From Chrysopilus asiliformis (Eukaryota; Arthropoda; Insecta; Diptera; Rhagionidae), in NCBI GenBank assembly GCA_964034945.1, contig OZ035961.1:554001-618000 (forward strand): 64,000 nucleotides of DNA, given 5' to 3'. A program made the translations under genes and the position numbers. The notes beneath the pieces are model-generated. The model saw only the letters and a list, made by a program, of their open reading frames with translations. It had not been told where the DNA came from and did no database searches. Shown in pieces: positions 49,661 through 63,345 of the stretch (the stretch's first letter is position 1; every line of letters begins with the position of its first letter).

Positions 49661-52600
49661 AAATAGGATTTCGTGCTCAGAATTGTGATTAATTTATTGA
49701 AGGAAGAATGGCTAAGAAGTTCAGCTAGCTTTTTGTCCATTTCTATTGAACTCTAAGAGCGAAAAATTAACCGTACTCCCACGATGAAAAAAATTATAAT
49801 TCCATGTTGTGTGTAGTTTTCGGCACTTACACGTTCTGAATGGGAGTTGGAGCCTTCAACCTAAAACATATGTTTTTTTTTATGAAAAACTGAATACATT
49901 TTATGCGATTTTTTATGTGTTACATTGTTGCATAAGTCACTAGAACTCAGCTTCCAAGTTCTTACAGCTCCACGGTTTTGGAAATATGTGGTTTTCTACA
50001 CCAACGTAGGACTAAGGTTAAAGGTTCTACAGAAATTCGAAAGAAGTCACATTTTTAGAAATTTCTTTATAGAAAAAAAAAACTTTTCTGTCGGCACTAC
50101 ACTCTTGCCGAATGCACGCGAATCAGGATAGAAAGTTCGTTTGGATATACTAAGTTTGGCTACGCCTTTGCTTAAATTCTTTGTTTGAATTTTTTTCTGA
50201 AATTTCTAAGAAATTTAGAAAATTTAGCCGAATTTGTTTTGAATTTTTTCTAAATAAAATTTTTGATTTGAGCTCCATTTCAGTTAAAAAGGCGTGAAAT
50301 TTTAAACTGCAAAACAAATTAAAACCTATCACTAATTAAGAAATTAATTAAGGAAACGCCCAATAAAAGTCAATTTGTTTACGCTTAGCGGCATAACAGT
50401 CGCACATTACAAAAATTGTACGTGATGGATTGGCCGAATGCCGGACAATCGAATCGATCAAATCAATCACAATATTTCTGAAGTCAATGTGATCAAACTA
50501 ATGTGTCTACGATAGCAGTCAATTATGTTCGACTACTTTGACAGGCTGCCCAAGCTCTTATCACGTGGGCCGTCACAACGTATAAATAGTTAGGTATAAC
50601 TATCGGGAAAATACCGGCAAAAATCATTGTGTCATATAATATAGCGATAGATGGAATTCGAATAGAGTCAGCACACCTGGTATTATGTTTGGTTACACGC
50701 TGAAAGGAAACTCAACTGAAGCAAACTGAATTCAATTCAGTAGTAGTTTATTCGTATAAGGAAAACCATCTCATAGCAAACAGCAGACAAAGAGGTTTCC
50801 CGAGTTAGAGAGGTGGTCTGGCTCGGTGGTTAAGCTGGGTGGCTGCAATCTGTCTATTGATAAAGGCTCCACCATATGTGGGACTGATGTGTGCACCCGG
50901 GAATGAAAAGTTGGCCACAAACAAGTGGGAGATGCTTTCCCAACCAATATTTCTGGTCCAGGTGAAGTGACCGCTAGCTATCAACGTCATCGTCATTCGC
51001 CCACAACAAGCTGTTAAGTCTCTCGATGTCTCAGTTTCTGATTGCCAACGGCCGTTTTCCAAAGGGGCGGCATAATCTCATCTGGAATACGGACCCAGGT
51101 ATATCAATTCCATTGGGTTCCATGGGGAAATTCTTGTTAGGTGGATTCGTTTGACGCACACTTTTATGTTTTTCCCTCTTTTTTTGGATTTTGCTTGAGG
51201 CGCTTAGGCCACAGGCAGCTTGTAGGTGCCACTTGTTCATGGGTAATAGAAACATAAACATCACCTGGAAGTCTTTGAGGTGTGCTTATCATCGTTTATA
51301 GAGAAATTGAAAGAACAAACGAAATGGGAACAATTTGCCAAGCCCACAAACAGATTTAAAGCTCTTTCAGTCCACCCAGTATGTGACATCGGAATATTTG
51401 TTCGTACGTTAGATCATTTTGCTAAAAAAAAAACTAGTACTTGTATAGATTTTTTCATTACAGACTCGTAGATACATAAACATTATTGTCAGCATATAAA
51501 AAATACTAAGATTTATATGATTCGTCGATGTCACCTGTAAATAGGTTTATATCAAAGATATCGCCTAAAGTCGATTTTCTTGATCGTATTTCATTTATGT
51601 GGATTTATTAAGTTGTTTTTTTTTACTCGGATTGTGTCCAAAGGTGGTATTTCTTGTTTACAATCAGAACAAGGTGTCAATGGACACGCCAATGGGTAAA
51701 AATAATTCTAAAAGAACTGAGTAAACGTTATATTTTATACCCTCGAGTTATTGTTTTGCTATTATAATTTTTTTCAGTATTTATATGTCGTTGACTTCAA
51801 GTGCTCACTAAAGATTAAAAATAATGTTGCTTATGTGATTGGCATTAATTTGCATTTTTATCATTAATCAAAGGAATTCCAATTTTGCTAATTATTTTTT
51901 CAGTTTTTTTCTTGCACAGAAGAAATATTAGATTTTAGTTGGACTATTTCACGTGGTGTTGAATTAAATTTTAATGACAGGTCATAAACTGAAAATAAAT
52001 AAACTTCGCCAATTTGAATTAGAGAAAAGCTTGAACTTATTTTAATCTTGAATCTAAAGAGTTGAAGGCGAATAACCGCGGATCTGTGCTGTCACTTAGG
52101 AATCTTGGTTTTGTCAAATTGGATTTTGATGAGTGAAGCATTTGATTCTTCGAATTCTCTTTTTGATACGAAAACTAGATCCGGTTTTTGGCTATGTAAT
52201 TATTGTTATGTTGGCATTTTTGAGCATTTACTAATATTATTTTATATAGAAAAATACATCACTTTATTTTATTTTGTTTTACTTTTTATCAAAGTGGCAT
52301 TGTTTTATACTTACCGTGTAAGTCGGGTTGTTTTGGACTTAGGGTATAGACGAAGCCCTCTTCACCATACGGTCACCTAAATTTTTGCTTTCTCGGACTT
52401 TTCTTTTCATCGCTTTGATTTTTGTGATTTTTTATAGGATTTTCCACTACCGTTACATGCAAGCCTCTCACCTCACCTATCCCTCGCGTCTAAAAGCGTG
52501 ACGTATTTTATGGACAGTCCCAATGGGAAAAACTGAGCTATATAAAATCGAGATCAGAACAAAATCGGTTGCAGTCTATATATCATTTCTAATCACAGTT

Positions 52601-54839
52601 GAAGGGCTTCCCCGCAAGAACGGGGTAACAGCACTTTCGTAAAAAATACGTAGCTCCAAGATTTAAAAGATTTTCTCTCGTTCTGAATTGGTAATATTGT
52701 AAGAATATGGTTCATGTGTAAAGTGGTGAATTTTTTTTTGAATTTCCGAAAAGTACCAATAATGGAGTTACCCCCCTTTTGCTGCAAGCCATTCAATTGA
52801 CAGAAGTGGAAAGTTTCATGAAATACCCGTTTACGAGTTTTGTAGCAAATGATGATAAAACTATTATATAAAAGTCCCACTTTTTAACAAACAGACAAAC
52901 ACAAGTTAATCTTTTATTTCTATAGATCATATTAGCCCATATTTGTGGATTGACAGTTAAAAAATTCTTAAACGATTCCCATAAATCATTTTTATTAAAA
53001 ATTATCTCATTTGTATCATGGAAAACTGAAGAAAATATCTATGTTAAAAACTGAGTACATTGAAAATTGAATTACCGTGAAAACGTGATGGAAGTGAAAA
53101 AAAAAATTATTTCCAGATAACAAAATAATTATCTCAAAGAAACCTGTGAAAGTGGTACCAAGCAAAAGTCATATCCTTAATCAGTATTCACCGGCATACG
53201 CCAGGCATCAGTAGCAGGAGTTGGCCGTAGTAATATTGGAGCATTTGCCATGTACAAACGGAGGGAAATACTGGGAAAAATGAAGTAAGACACTTTGTAG
53301 ACATATAAAAATACACTATGAGCGGCTGATATTGGGGTTGGTCTACTCGTCTACTCATATATGAAACAGAAATTCAGGGAAATTCCTATCGTGTTAAACG
53401 CGCTCCTTTGCAGTTAGAAGAAGTCTCTCACGGTTGGGAAAACCTGCACGGGTATGGCGTTCTACCGGCTGAACTGAAACGAAAAATTCTAGCCAAGCCA
53501 ATAAATAGCACAAACGTTGTGGTGTCATTGAGGGTGAATTCTATTTGTCTTCATTCTTTATTTTGTTCGTGATCTGCGAAGACAGTCGGAAAAGGCTTTC
53601 AAAGTAAATTGCCTGAACTAGTTTCTGGTCGAGTAAACGCTTTGTCTTTTTCCATCTAGCTATCCATTAGGTTTCGATTCAATTCGACACTGGCTTTTTA
53701 ATCTAAAGCAAATCACATTTGTACAAACATAATAAATCGATATATCTATAGATGCGGTGAAAATGCAGGGTGATTTTTTTTATGGAACCATTTGTCAATT
53801 TTGGTTCTATGTTAAACTGTGATTCTACGAATTAACATGAGCCTCTTTAAAAATAAAAAAAAAGATTTTAAGTTTAAAAATTGCTTGAATATAAAATGTA
53901 AAATAAGCTGAAAATATAAATTCCACCGGAAATATTTGAGATCCAAATTTGAAAGTACCTTCAAAAAGTTGCAAATTAATCTAATCTACTTAAAACTTGT
54001 CAAAATTTGGTAGTTTCAAGTTAAAATTTTTCAATTGATTGGTTTTAATGATGCAGATCGAAAAATTTAAGATGCAGTTTAGACTAAAACTTGGGTTTTT
54101 GGGTGGATTATTTTAATCGATTTACTGGATTAATATAATAGCATAACTTATATGGCTCAAATTATTAATTGATTTTCTCCTTTTGCAGTAAACGTTTACG
54201 ATGTTTCGTGATTCCCAGCAATTAAGTTAATGAAATTCGAAAGTTTGTGGTTTAAGGGAGCACATCAAATTAATGCACATCAAAATACGTGTTTTTTGCG
54301 ATTTTTTCTGAAGCACACATGATGCTAGAAATATCCGAAAAGGTAGCTTTCACTGTATACAAAATATTATAAAATAAATCACCAATCCACAACAATAAAT
54401 TTTAACAAGATATTGAAAAAGTTGTCCATTTAATGGATATCATAACAATTACTTGAAAACCGCTTTGGAAAAAGCATTTCACCCGTTCTATCCATTCTAA
54501 AAAAAATGAAAAGATGGATTTTGTAGCCAGTATAACGGAATTTAATATTCAATATGGCAGATTATCATCAAAAACCTATTATAATAATCAGTAAAAATTG
54601 ATTTTCTTTTATTGAAACTGATAGCAGAAAGCATTGTGGAAACCATAAAGGCCATTGGGGGTAGCATTAAAGGAATTACACTTGCATAACCCTAGTATAG
54701 TGTGACCCATAATCATTTCGATACTGGCGTAGTGTGGCACATATTATATTATTCTAACATTAGTCGTTCCAAGGTATTCGCATACTGATATCAAAAGTAC
54801 CTAGAGTGTCGTTGAGGGCCCAGCTAACCCATCAGAAGC
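49661..54839. other. Mostly AT-rich DNA with a GC-richer island near 50.5-51.3 kb; no gene supported
   Basis: At 50805-51264 two overlapping minus-strand ORFs (85 and 77 codons) sit in non-repetitive sequence without domains. TATA-box-like sequences occur at 50580 (TATAAATAG) and 52539 (TATATAAAA) on the plus strand, but no credible coding exon follows either. Nothing else was recognised. Confidence 0.4.
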
Positions 54840-54894
54840 CACTCAGTCGGCTATCAAGCTATCAAAGCTATCTAGCCATCGGCACCAACTACCG
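54840..54894 (+). other. Possible first (non-coding) exon ending at a consensus donor
   Basis: ACTCAGTCGG resembles an arthropod initiator (TCAGTC) and is followed by about 50 bases of CTATCAAAGC-type sequence ending ACCG|GTAAGT at 54894-54895. It could be the first exon of a plus-strand gene whose coding part lies beyond the window, or an internal exon, since the frame is open upstream to an AG at about 54804. The evidence is the two short consensus signals only. Confidence 0.18.
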
Positions 54895-57800
54895 GTAAGT
54901 AGCAGGTATTTGTATGTATTTGGGGGAAGAAATGGCAATCTCATAACCTTTAGCACGGATCATGTAAAAGAGCTAACCATTTCCTCAGAATTCAGTTAAG
55001 TATGTCATAACAGCCAAAATAACGACCGCCCAGAGCAAAAAGTACTTCCCCCCAGCATTACATCGCGCATACGGACGAAAAAAAAACACCATCCAGATAT
55101 TTCGTATTCAACTTGATGGCCTCTCAAAGGTGAACAAAGTAATTTTGTCGTAAAAGATATGTATTTTTGTTCTCCGCCGGTATTCCTTAAGCTTAAAAAA
55201 AGGTGCCAATGACCGAAAGCGTAATATTCGATTATCCGTTTATATTCAACCGCATCAACGTCCACAAAAACTGTTTTTATGATCAATTCATTGATTTAGG
55301 CAAATCATAAAAATATTTATTTCGCTCACATCATATTTCCCACAATTTTATTACATTCTCGTAATGAATTTGAGGAAAATTGCTTTGGCCGGCTACGTTT
55401 TTGCATGGTCCACCGGCGAAGGTCCTTGCCCTATACCCAAGTCCAACCTTGGTTAAATTTCGCGTGCACACAAAACCGAAATAACAAAAATAAATATATA
55501 TATTGTATATTAAGAAATGTAATCTGCATCAGGTGATATTTTTTTTATTAAGGAGCTTTGCTGTCTAAAAAATAAAAAACAATATTTTGCTTTAAAATTT
55601 AAATATTTACACCGGATTTTTAACTTTGTATTTATGTGTTATAATTAAAATACAACTAACATAGTGCGCAACTATAATTTGCAACTCTTCTCAGTTCGCG
55701 GTTCAACGGATTAGAAGAGAAAACAAAATCCGAAAAAAATCTAACACAACCATCTAAAACGTCAACATATCCATTTATTAATATACGAATGGTAAACTTT
55801 AAGATTTGATGACCTCTAACTGTTTAAAAGCCGGTAAACAGCCGAAAGCCTAGACATCAAAACATCCAAATTTTGGACATCTATTTGTCATTCGACAAGC
55901 GCCAAATTTAAATTCACAACTGATGCTGAATTGCGGCTCGCGTCACTCTCAATGACGCAAAGATCAAATTTGAATATTGGCATTAGTTTTAATGTGGCTG
56001 CTGTCCACAGGTAAAAACCGGCCGGTTCGATTCTATAGAAATTATAGCCATTTAACGGTATCCATATAAAGCGCAGTATCATCGTCACTCTGCAAACATA
56101 TATATATATGAAATTTATCCCATTCCCTCCTTAAATCTAAGGGCCTTGGTTGTGAGTAATTTTTTTTTTGCTCTTCGCACTCTGTTGACAAGATCAATCC
56201 ACAATGGACCCAAGTGGTCTTTTTTGTATTGTTTTTTTGGTTTCTTAAAGAATTCAGGCGATCGCCTTTTACGAAATTCGTTAACTACGAGAAAAAGTTC
56301 GCGGTTATGACAGAAATATTCAAATGAGACAAACCACCTCATTTCTTCTGGATCAGAGGACGTTGGTCAGTGGCAGAATAACAAAAACCCGACATTTGTA
56401 TACCTATGTGCATAGTTTTAGATGTTCGGCAGATAGAGTTGGGTGGGTAGGTGTCTATTTTGCGTGTATTCTGATCGGACTGTAAGTCAAGTTTACCTTT
56501 GCCTGGCTGACTGACCACAGGTAAATAAGCGGAAACAGTTGATCTTGGATTGGCGAAGATCATCTCAGCTAAACAGCACTTTGCCAATTTGCACTTATGC
56601 AATTGACTTTGGTATTGGTGCGATAAACGTTTCTTTTTCCGATGTGGTTGTACTCTGAGGTAAATAATAATACTAAACTTTGAATGTAAATTCTTTCTAT
56701 TTGGGCCGGTTTAGGGTAACTGAACCGGGTAGCTTTATTTATGGGTATTTACACAATATTTGGAAAGATAATATCTTCGTAATGTTGAATTTCAGCGAAC
56801 ATAAATAACTAGTGACGGATTATTGTTACAAGTGCAGCATAGTGCATAAAGTATGTTACTAGAACAATAAATTTTGTTAGTTATGCACTCATTGGGTCTG
56901 ATTGATTTGAATGCAACTACTCTGGTTTTCGTAATTTGAGTTGTTTTTATTATATCTTAAATTTAATACCCCAACCGGAAAATGCCTTGTAAGTTGACAT
57001 TAGTCTTAAACATTTACAAAATTATTTTTGTTGATGACTTTTTCAATTTGTTGGCGTGGAGAGGCAGGTGGTACATCACTATCATATTCTTTATAATTTA
57101 TTTAAATTTTTTTAATAGAATTTTAAAATCTTTTTTTTCTATCTGTGTTAATCCAGTAAAATTCAAAAGTTAAAATTTGCTAAAAATATAAGTTATTAGA
57201 AATTCAAATACTATGGGTCTTCGCAACAATGAAAAGCTCATTCGTTTTTCTCAGTGTCCTAGAATTTTTAACAACAGGAAAGCGTTCCTTATTTCGTCAT
57301 TAGAGAAAAGATATTTTTCTGATAGCACGTATGTTAACTTTTCCGTACATCAAATTTCAATTAAAGCTATTAATTTTCACGAATTCGATTTAATTGAAAT
57401 TTGATGCATGGATAAATTATGTATATTCTGATTTTTTTTTTATTTTGACAATTTTGCCGATAAAATGCAAAATTTTTCAGAAAGTAGCTGAAAACCGATT
57501 TCTTTGTGAGGGCGGTTAGGTAGAGTAACGGACCAATTGGATTCCCATTTATTTAATGGGTCGACAAAAGAAAAATTTCTGATTTCTTAGGAAACGGCTA
57601 GAGTTGTAACGAGAAAGAAAAACGAGGAGATGTCCAAATTAAATTACTCGAATCCTTATTATAAAATTTTGTTTTTGTATTTTGGTGTAATAAAGAATCC
57701 CTTTAAGGGCAAATGTAATTTTAAATTTTAAGAACCAATCAACCTTTTGTGTTTGATTTTTTGTCCCTTTTTAGGACAATACAAAATCATGAGAATTTTG

Positions 57801-60800
57801 AAGAACACGCAAAAATCTTGGTTCAAAACTTGGTTTAATTATTTTGAACTTAGCTTAAAGATTTTTTTTCTTTGCTTACGTAGAAAACTTTACCTCGAGG
57901 GTATCAAATTCTAACAATAAAAAGATATTAATTTTTGTTTAATAATACAGATTATTATTATGTTGGTGCTAATATATTTATACAATCATCATCGTAATTA
58001 TCAATTATGTGCATTTTTTTAAATTCATTGATGCCAAATGGAATTTTAGCTGAGAATAAAGAATAGAAAACATAAAAAGGAGAAAAAAAAAAACATTCTT
58101 TATATTGTGCTTATCCTAAGAAAACATTTTTACTAATAAATATTTCATGATTCCTCTAAAATCAAATGGCAATTGCTATTTGATTGTTATAAAAATAGTA
58201 CTTGAAGGTTATCGTAGCATCTCGCATATTATTCCTCATCAGAAAAAAATTTCAAATAATAATTGTAGAAAATTATAAAAAAAGGCAAAGACAGAAGACC
58301 GACTACCTGATGCTGTCGAGAACACAAAGATTATATTGTTCTGACATTCGATCGTCATCGTCAATGTAAAACTTAAAGCACGCAAAGTCAATTGGGTGAC
58401 CTGAAAACTTCACTAGAAATTAAGTATTGGTGACTGATGAGAGTGATTTTTCCCATTAATAAAATTTAGAAGAATTGAAAAAAAATCAACTGAAATTGAA
58501 AATCTTAACACGATGACGAGAAAATTGAAATTCTAGACAGATAATTGTCATAGGCCGTCATCTTTGGCTTGATCGTCGCTAACTGATGAGATGCAGATGA
58601 TCGGTGAAGATCATTTCTGTTTTTCGATCTAAATTTCACCGTACTTTGAAATTCTACTAACGCAGTTTGATTTGCAAATTGGACAAAAATTCAATTATAA
58701 TTTTTTATCACGTACCTGCCTAAATCCGAGAACACAAATAAATCAACTAAAGTGTATCTTGAAAGTCACGCAAATAGTTTATTCTTGCACAAAAGGATTT
58801 ATTCTATCGGTTTGCAACACTTGTAGATTTCTATTGATTTTCACTAGTGCAATCTCCTTATGAACTTTATAATTAATTTGTCTAATTATGGCACAGGAAT
58901 CTATTTTTTATGATTCGTAATTCTTATTCACTTTGAATTTTTGCACTAATCCTATATTTTAGAAAAAAAGTAATTCACCTCTGAGTAGGATGAAATAAAA
59001 AATTAAGGATTGAATCAATATGCCACCAACACATACAAAAAGTTATCCTTTTCGTGAATAATAAAAACTGTCACTGGTCACTTGATATTATAAAATTGTC
59101 CAAGTGTTTTGATCCTTTTGGATGCAATGATCTTATCATGAAGGATGTCAAGGATGTTCCTGTTTCTCTCAGCTAGGATTAAATTAAGAACTTGATTACC
59201 ACATCGCGGCACTGATCGGTCCGAAGTATTGCTCAATCACTGATTGCGCCAGGTTCTTATATACCTTTTGGCCAATAATGACGACTCTTTCTTAGGCTGT
59301 ATGTATATAGTATAGAAAGAAGCTAACCAAAAAGCACATCTTATTCTGGGTGTGCTGCTAGCTTACTTCCTCGCCAAGTAAGAAGTATTTCACTTGCTGA
59401 TTCTTCTTGCTGATCGCCGTGATTTTATTCTTGAAGTCACTTGGATAGTGCTTCTGCTTCAACCGTACATCTTTGAGCTGATATTTACCTTAGATTCGCA
59501 TTTTTGCTGCTCTCATGGTATACATTTGCTCTGATCAATTTTAGGCTAGCAGATTTTTAGCATCTTGGAGGGCAACACGAGAGATAGTAGTAGTATTTAC
59601 TGTGGGCAATGCTTTTGAAAACCTTTTAAATGGTTTACTAGCATAGCTAGAATCTCATCACTATTGCTAGAATTTATTGACGTCATGACGCCGGCCGTAT
59701 TGTGGCCATTCAACCAATATATAGGCTTGAGCTTCTACTGAAAGATTAGTAGGGATTGGTATAGGCTCTGATCATTGGTTTCGCACCAAACGTCGACATC
59801 TTCGTAGAGAATATTTTGTTATATTCTCTTTACTTTTTGACCATCTTCTACTGCTACTATCTCGGCGATATTTTTTCACCTATGATCGTGCAAAGAAATT
59901 GAAAAATTTTCTCGTGCTTATGATCTCGTATCTGATATCTTTAGATAATAATTATTATACATAACTCCAGTGGAAACCTTTGAAACTGATGGAAATTCAT
60001 CAGCAGAAAAATTCTACAAATGCTATGGATGATTGAAAATGCGTTACAAATTATTTTTGGTGAAGTTTTAATGGATTTTCAAGCGTGAAATCAATGGAGG
60101 AAAACTCCTCTAGACAAGAATAAATGAACATTTTGTCACCTTCATATTGTTCAAGGTGCTATCTTTTATCCAGCGTCTTTTAATTCCACTGAGTAATAAT
60201 TGTCAATTGACTAGATGTGTTTATTTTTTTGGGTTTAAATTCGTATCTTTTTACTTTGCATATTTCATTGGTGAATGTGGTTTTCAGTATGGATAATGTT
60301 GCTATCAAGTTGTCTCTCAAGTGTTTTTCGATGTGATTCTTGAAAGCGAGTAAGGAATGCAATTATCGGTTCTTTGAAATTACTTTGCTCTTTAATGGCA
60401 AATAATTTTTGGTGCTGGCTCGAAGAAAGTTATTTTCGGTTGATTCCCAGTTACTTTTGACCCAATTTTTGTATTTGTGTCAATTTCAATCTCTTACTCA
60501 TATGATAATTTATTTTTATATCTTACTGTCTCTTTGATGATTTATTGTAGTTTTACTTATTTGTTAATTTTTTTTTTCGGAAAGTGGAATCCACAAAATT
60601 AATTGATTAATTTAATACGCCGTTTTAAGAATAGTAGTTTTAAAACAATATCAGAAAAACAAAATATTTTGTTTGAATTTAGATGATTTGGAAATATTTT
60701 TGATGTTGCAAAAACCATTTTTTGATCAATTGATTTTTTAATCTGAAAACAAATTGACAAAAAATGTTGTTATAATTAAGTGCAAAAATTTTGATGAACC

Positions 60801-60824
60801 TGTCCAAACTTTAGCTAATTAAGA
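54895..60824. other. AT-rich DNA, no gene supported
   Basis: Two end-to-end minus-strand ORFs (56602 down to 56339 and 56342 down to 56115) were inspected. The second is Lys/Arg-rich, but neither has a recognisable domain or convincing splice context. A short TA microsatellite lies at 56098-56110. Nothing else was identified. Confidence 0.45.
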
Positions 60825-61066
60825 TAATTAACCATAAAAACGTTTCTGAACTAATTTTACATTATCCAATATCCCCCAGTCAAGAACTTAATCTTGCTTT
60901 TACGAAAAACGAATCGTAGAAAAAATTAATTGCGTCAAATTAAAAAAAAACGACTTTCAATCAAATCAATACTTAAAATCCATAAGTAAATTTCCTATTA
61001 AAAGACCCAATAATTAATAACAGTAATAATGTAAAATTAGTTCAGAAACGTTTTTATGGTTAATTA
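60825..61066. repeat. Perfect 41-bp inverted repeat with 160-bp spacer
   Basis: The arm at 60825-60865 (TAATTAACCATAAAAACGTT, then TCTGAACTAATTTTACATTAT) is the exact reverse complement of 61026-61066. The spacer has no ORF. Partial outward similarity (TTAGCTAATTA / AAGCTAATTA) suggests a miniature foldback element. Target duplications are unclear. Confidence 0.85.
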
Positions 61067-63200
61067 GCTTAAAGAAATCCAATGATGAGTCAAACGATTG
61101 CCCAAAGATAGTCATGAAAGTTTTGTTGAGATTCAGTCGCATAATCAAAATTAATGCTCGATATCAGATCGAAAGAGTCTGCAAGACCATTAATAAAAAG
61201 CTCATAATGCGAGAAAGTCAGACGTGTTCTTTCCACCTGTATTTCTTTGGTGTTTCAATTAAGCTTTATATTTGTAGATTTGGTTCGTGGTATCAGAATT
61301 CTGCTAACAGTATCTAGCGGTAAGATTGTAGGTGTGAAATGGAAATCTCAAGCATGGAGCAATGGCCCCAATTTTATAAGAATTTTATGTAAGAATTCTG
61401 TTTACCACAGCGCCGAAACGCCGAATTTGTGATTTTTTCGAAAGTCACATTAAAATAATTAAATTAATCATACAATTATTTTGTTTTAAGATTTTTTGTT
61501 AATATTATTCATTTGTTGAGTTAATTTCCACTATGAAGAAAATAATGATTTTCTCATAGAAGCGTTGTTACCAGTTCTAAGTTCATTCACACAAATCCCT
61601 GACCTGTAATTTTCCGCTTTTTCAGAATATCATACTAGAATTTAAAAAAAATATTTTCAACGAAAATTGTTTTCAATGATTGACTATACGTAAATGTAAA
61701 GCGCGTGCAAGACAGTTTGTAATATTTGACCTTTTATCAAAAGAATGGAAAAAACAGGTTTTACTTTCTTGCTCATCGCGGAAAAATTTATGGTTGGAAA
61801 TGTTACAATTACTTAGAGGTACGTAATTTATCTAATGTTTTCTAGTAAGAAGCCACAACATTTTTTAAACTGAACTGGTTTTAGTTCTAAAAATGGTTTT
61901 TTGTTTTACGATTGCGTGTATTTTCTTAAATAGTTCGAATCTTGTGTTAGATAATTAATATTATTTTTAAAATAAGCTTTAGGGAAAGCGTTTTGTATGA
62001 AAAAATGAACTAGATATGGGTGTTGGGTATCTGTTTGTCCGTATACACCATAACTTTGGAAAGGATTCAGTTGCAGTTACGTTTCTCGTAAGGCTATTAT
62101 ATTGAAGAAATTATATAGATAAAAAGTGTCCATAAATCAAAATCCAGTTGGACCACTCTTTTCCCACAAGTAGTTTTTTGTGATTTTCTCGAAAACGGTG
62201 CATCGTACCGACAAAATTTATGAAGACAACATGTATTTAGAATATGATTTTACATAAATCTTTTATACATGAAAATTCGTTAAATTTTTCTTGAACATCG
62301 TAATTTAAGTTTAAATATTTCAACGTTCAACAATCAGAATTAGCATTGTTTGCAATAGTTCACTAAGAATTTTTTTTGCAAATATTCTTATCAGTATTCA
62401 CTTAACTGCTTGTTCCCTCACCTAATGCCCTCATTAATTGTCAAAAAAAAATTATGTATCAAGTTCAAACAAGAACCATTTTCATTCATAACAGATACAT
62501 AATAAGACACTGATTTTATGTTCAAATTTACTTTCTTATGTCTTCGCCGGATTAACCAAACCACAAGAATTTTGTTCAATAATCCATCAAACTGTCAGTC
62601 CTAAGTCTTTTAAAATTTTTGCTAGTCGCACGATTCTCTTTTGCATAAGAATATCATGAAATTATCATGATCGGCATTTTGATGGGCAAGTTGAGTATAT
62701 CAATAAGTACGAATACACCGACGCCGATGGTTTAAAAAAACCATTCTCATGATTTTGGCTTTATTGAAGTCTGGCGAATAGGTTTCGGCAAAATCGTTGT
62801 CAAGTATCTTGCGAAAAATTACATTATTTACATGATTTTCTATGAAAAAGTTGTCAAAGTTTTATTTCTCGTTAGATATTTTTTTTACTCATTGAAAATA
62901 TTAATTTTTATCCCAAAATTAAAGAATCAAATATTTTGTATATGTGTTGGGATCAGTGCAAAATAATTCGATTTTTATGTTTGGAAAAATGGCGTAAAAT
63001 ATTCTATAATATACCGCTTCGTAGTCGTATGGACAGGCTTTCAAACCCTACAAGTACCCTCATTAATATTTCTTTGTCTTATTTTATGAAATATTTTTTA
63101 AGCCTGAAATTGCAGCGGCCTCTGGAGATTTTTTTTTTGCTCTGCATGAGAATCAAAATTAAATTAAATACACCAGGGTGTTTGGTATGACAAAAGATTG
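61067..63200. other. AT-rich DNA, nothing supported
   Basis: ORFs at 61114, 61247 and 62936 (plus) show no domains. No repeat boundaries were seen. Confidence 0.5.
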
Positions 63201-63210
63201 TGAATTCCGC

Positions 63211-63345
63211 ATGTCCGTCGATCTTTCTGTTTGTCCGTCTGTCTGTCTGTCCGTTTGTCTGTCTGTCCATCTGTCTGTCTGTCCGTCTGTCTGATCGCCT
63301 GTATCTCCATCTATCTCTCCACCTGTGTCTCCATCTGTCCGTGAA
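63211..63345. repeat. Degenerate (GTCT)n / (GTCC)n microsatellite
   Basis: Tetranucleotide units GTCT, GTCC and ATCT repeat for about 130 bases. Cys/Arg-rich ORFs on both strands here are translations of the microsatellite. Confidence 0.9.

Noticed and set aside
52539..52600. TATA box followed at about 30 bp by an initiator-like sequence
   Set aside because: No open reading frame or splice donor of quality follows, so it may be chance in AT-rich DNA.
56115..56602. Two overlapping minus ORFs, one Lys/Arg-rich
   Set aside because: The ATGA overlap looks operon-like but this is a eukaryotic context; no family resemblance or splice support was found.
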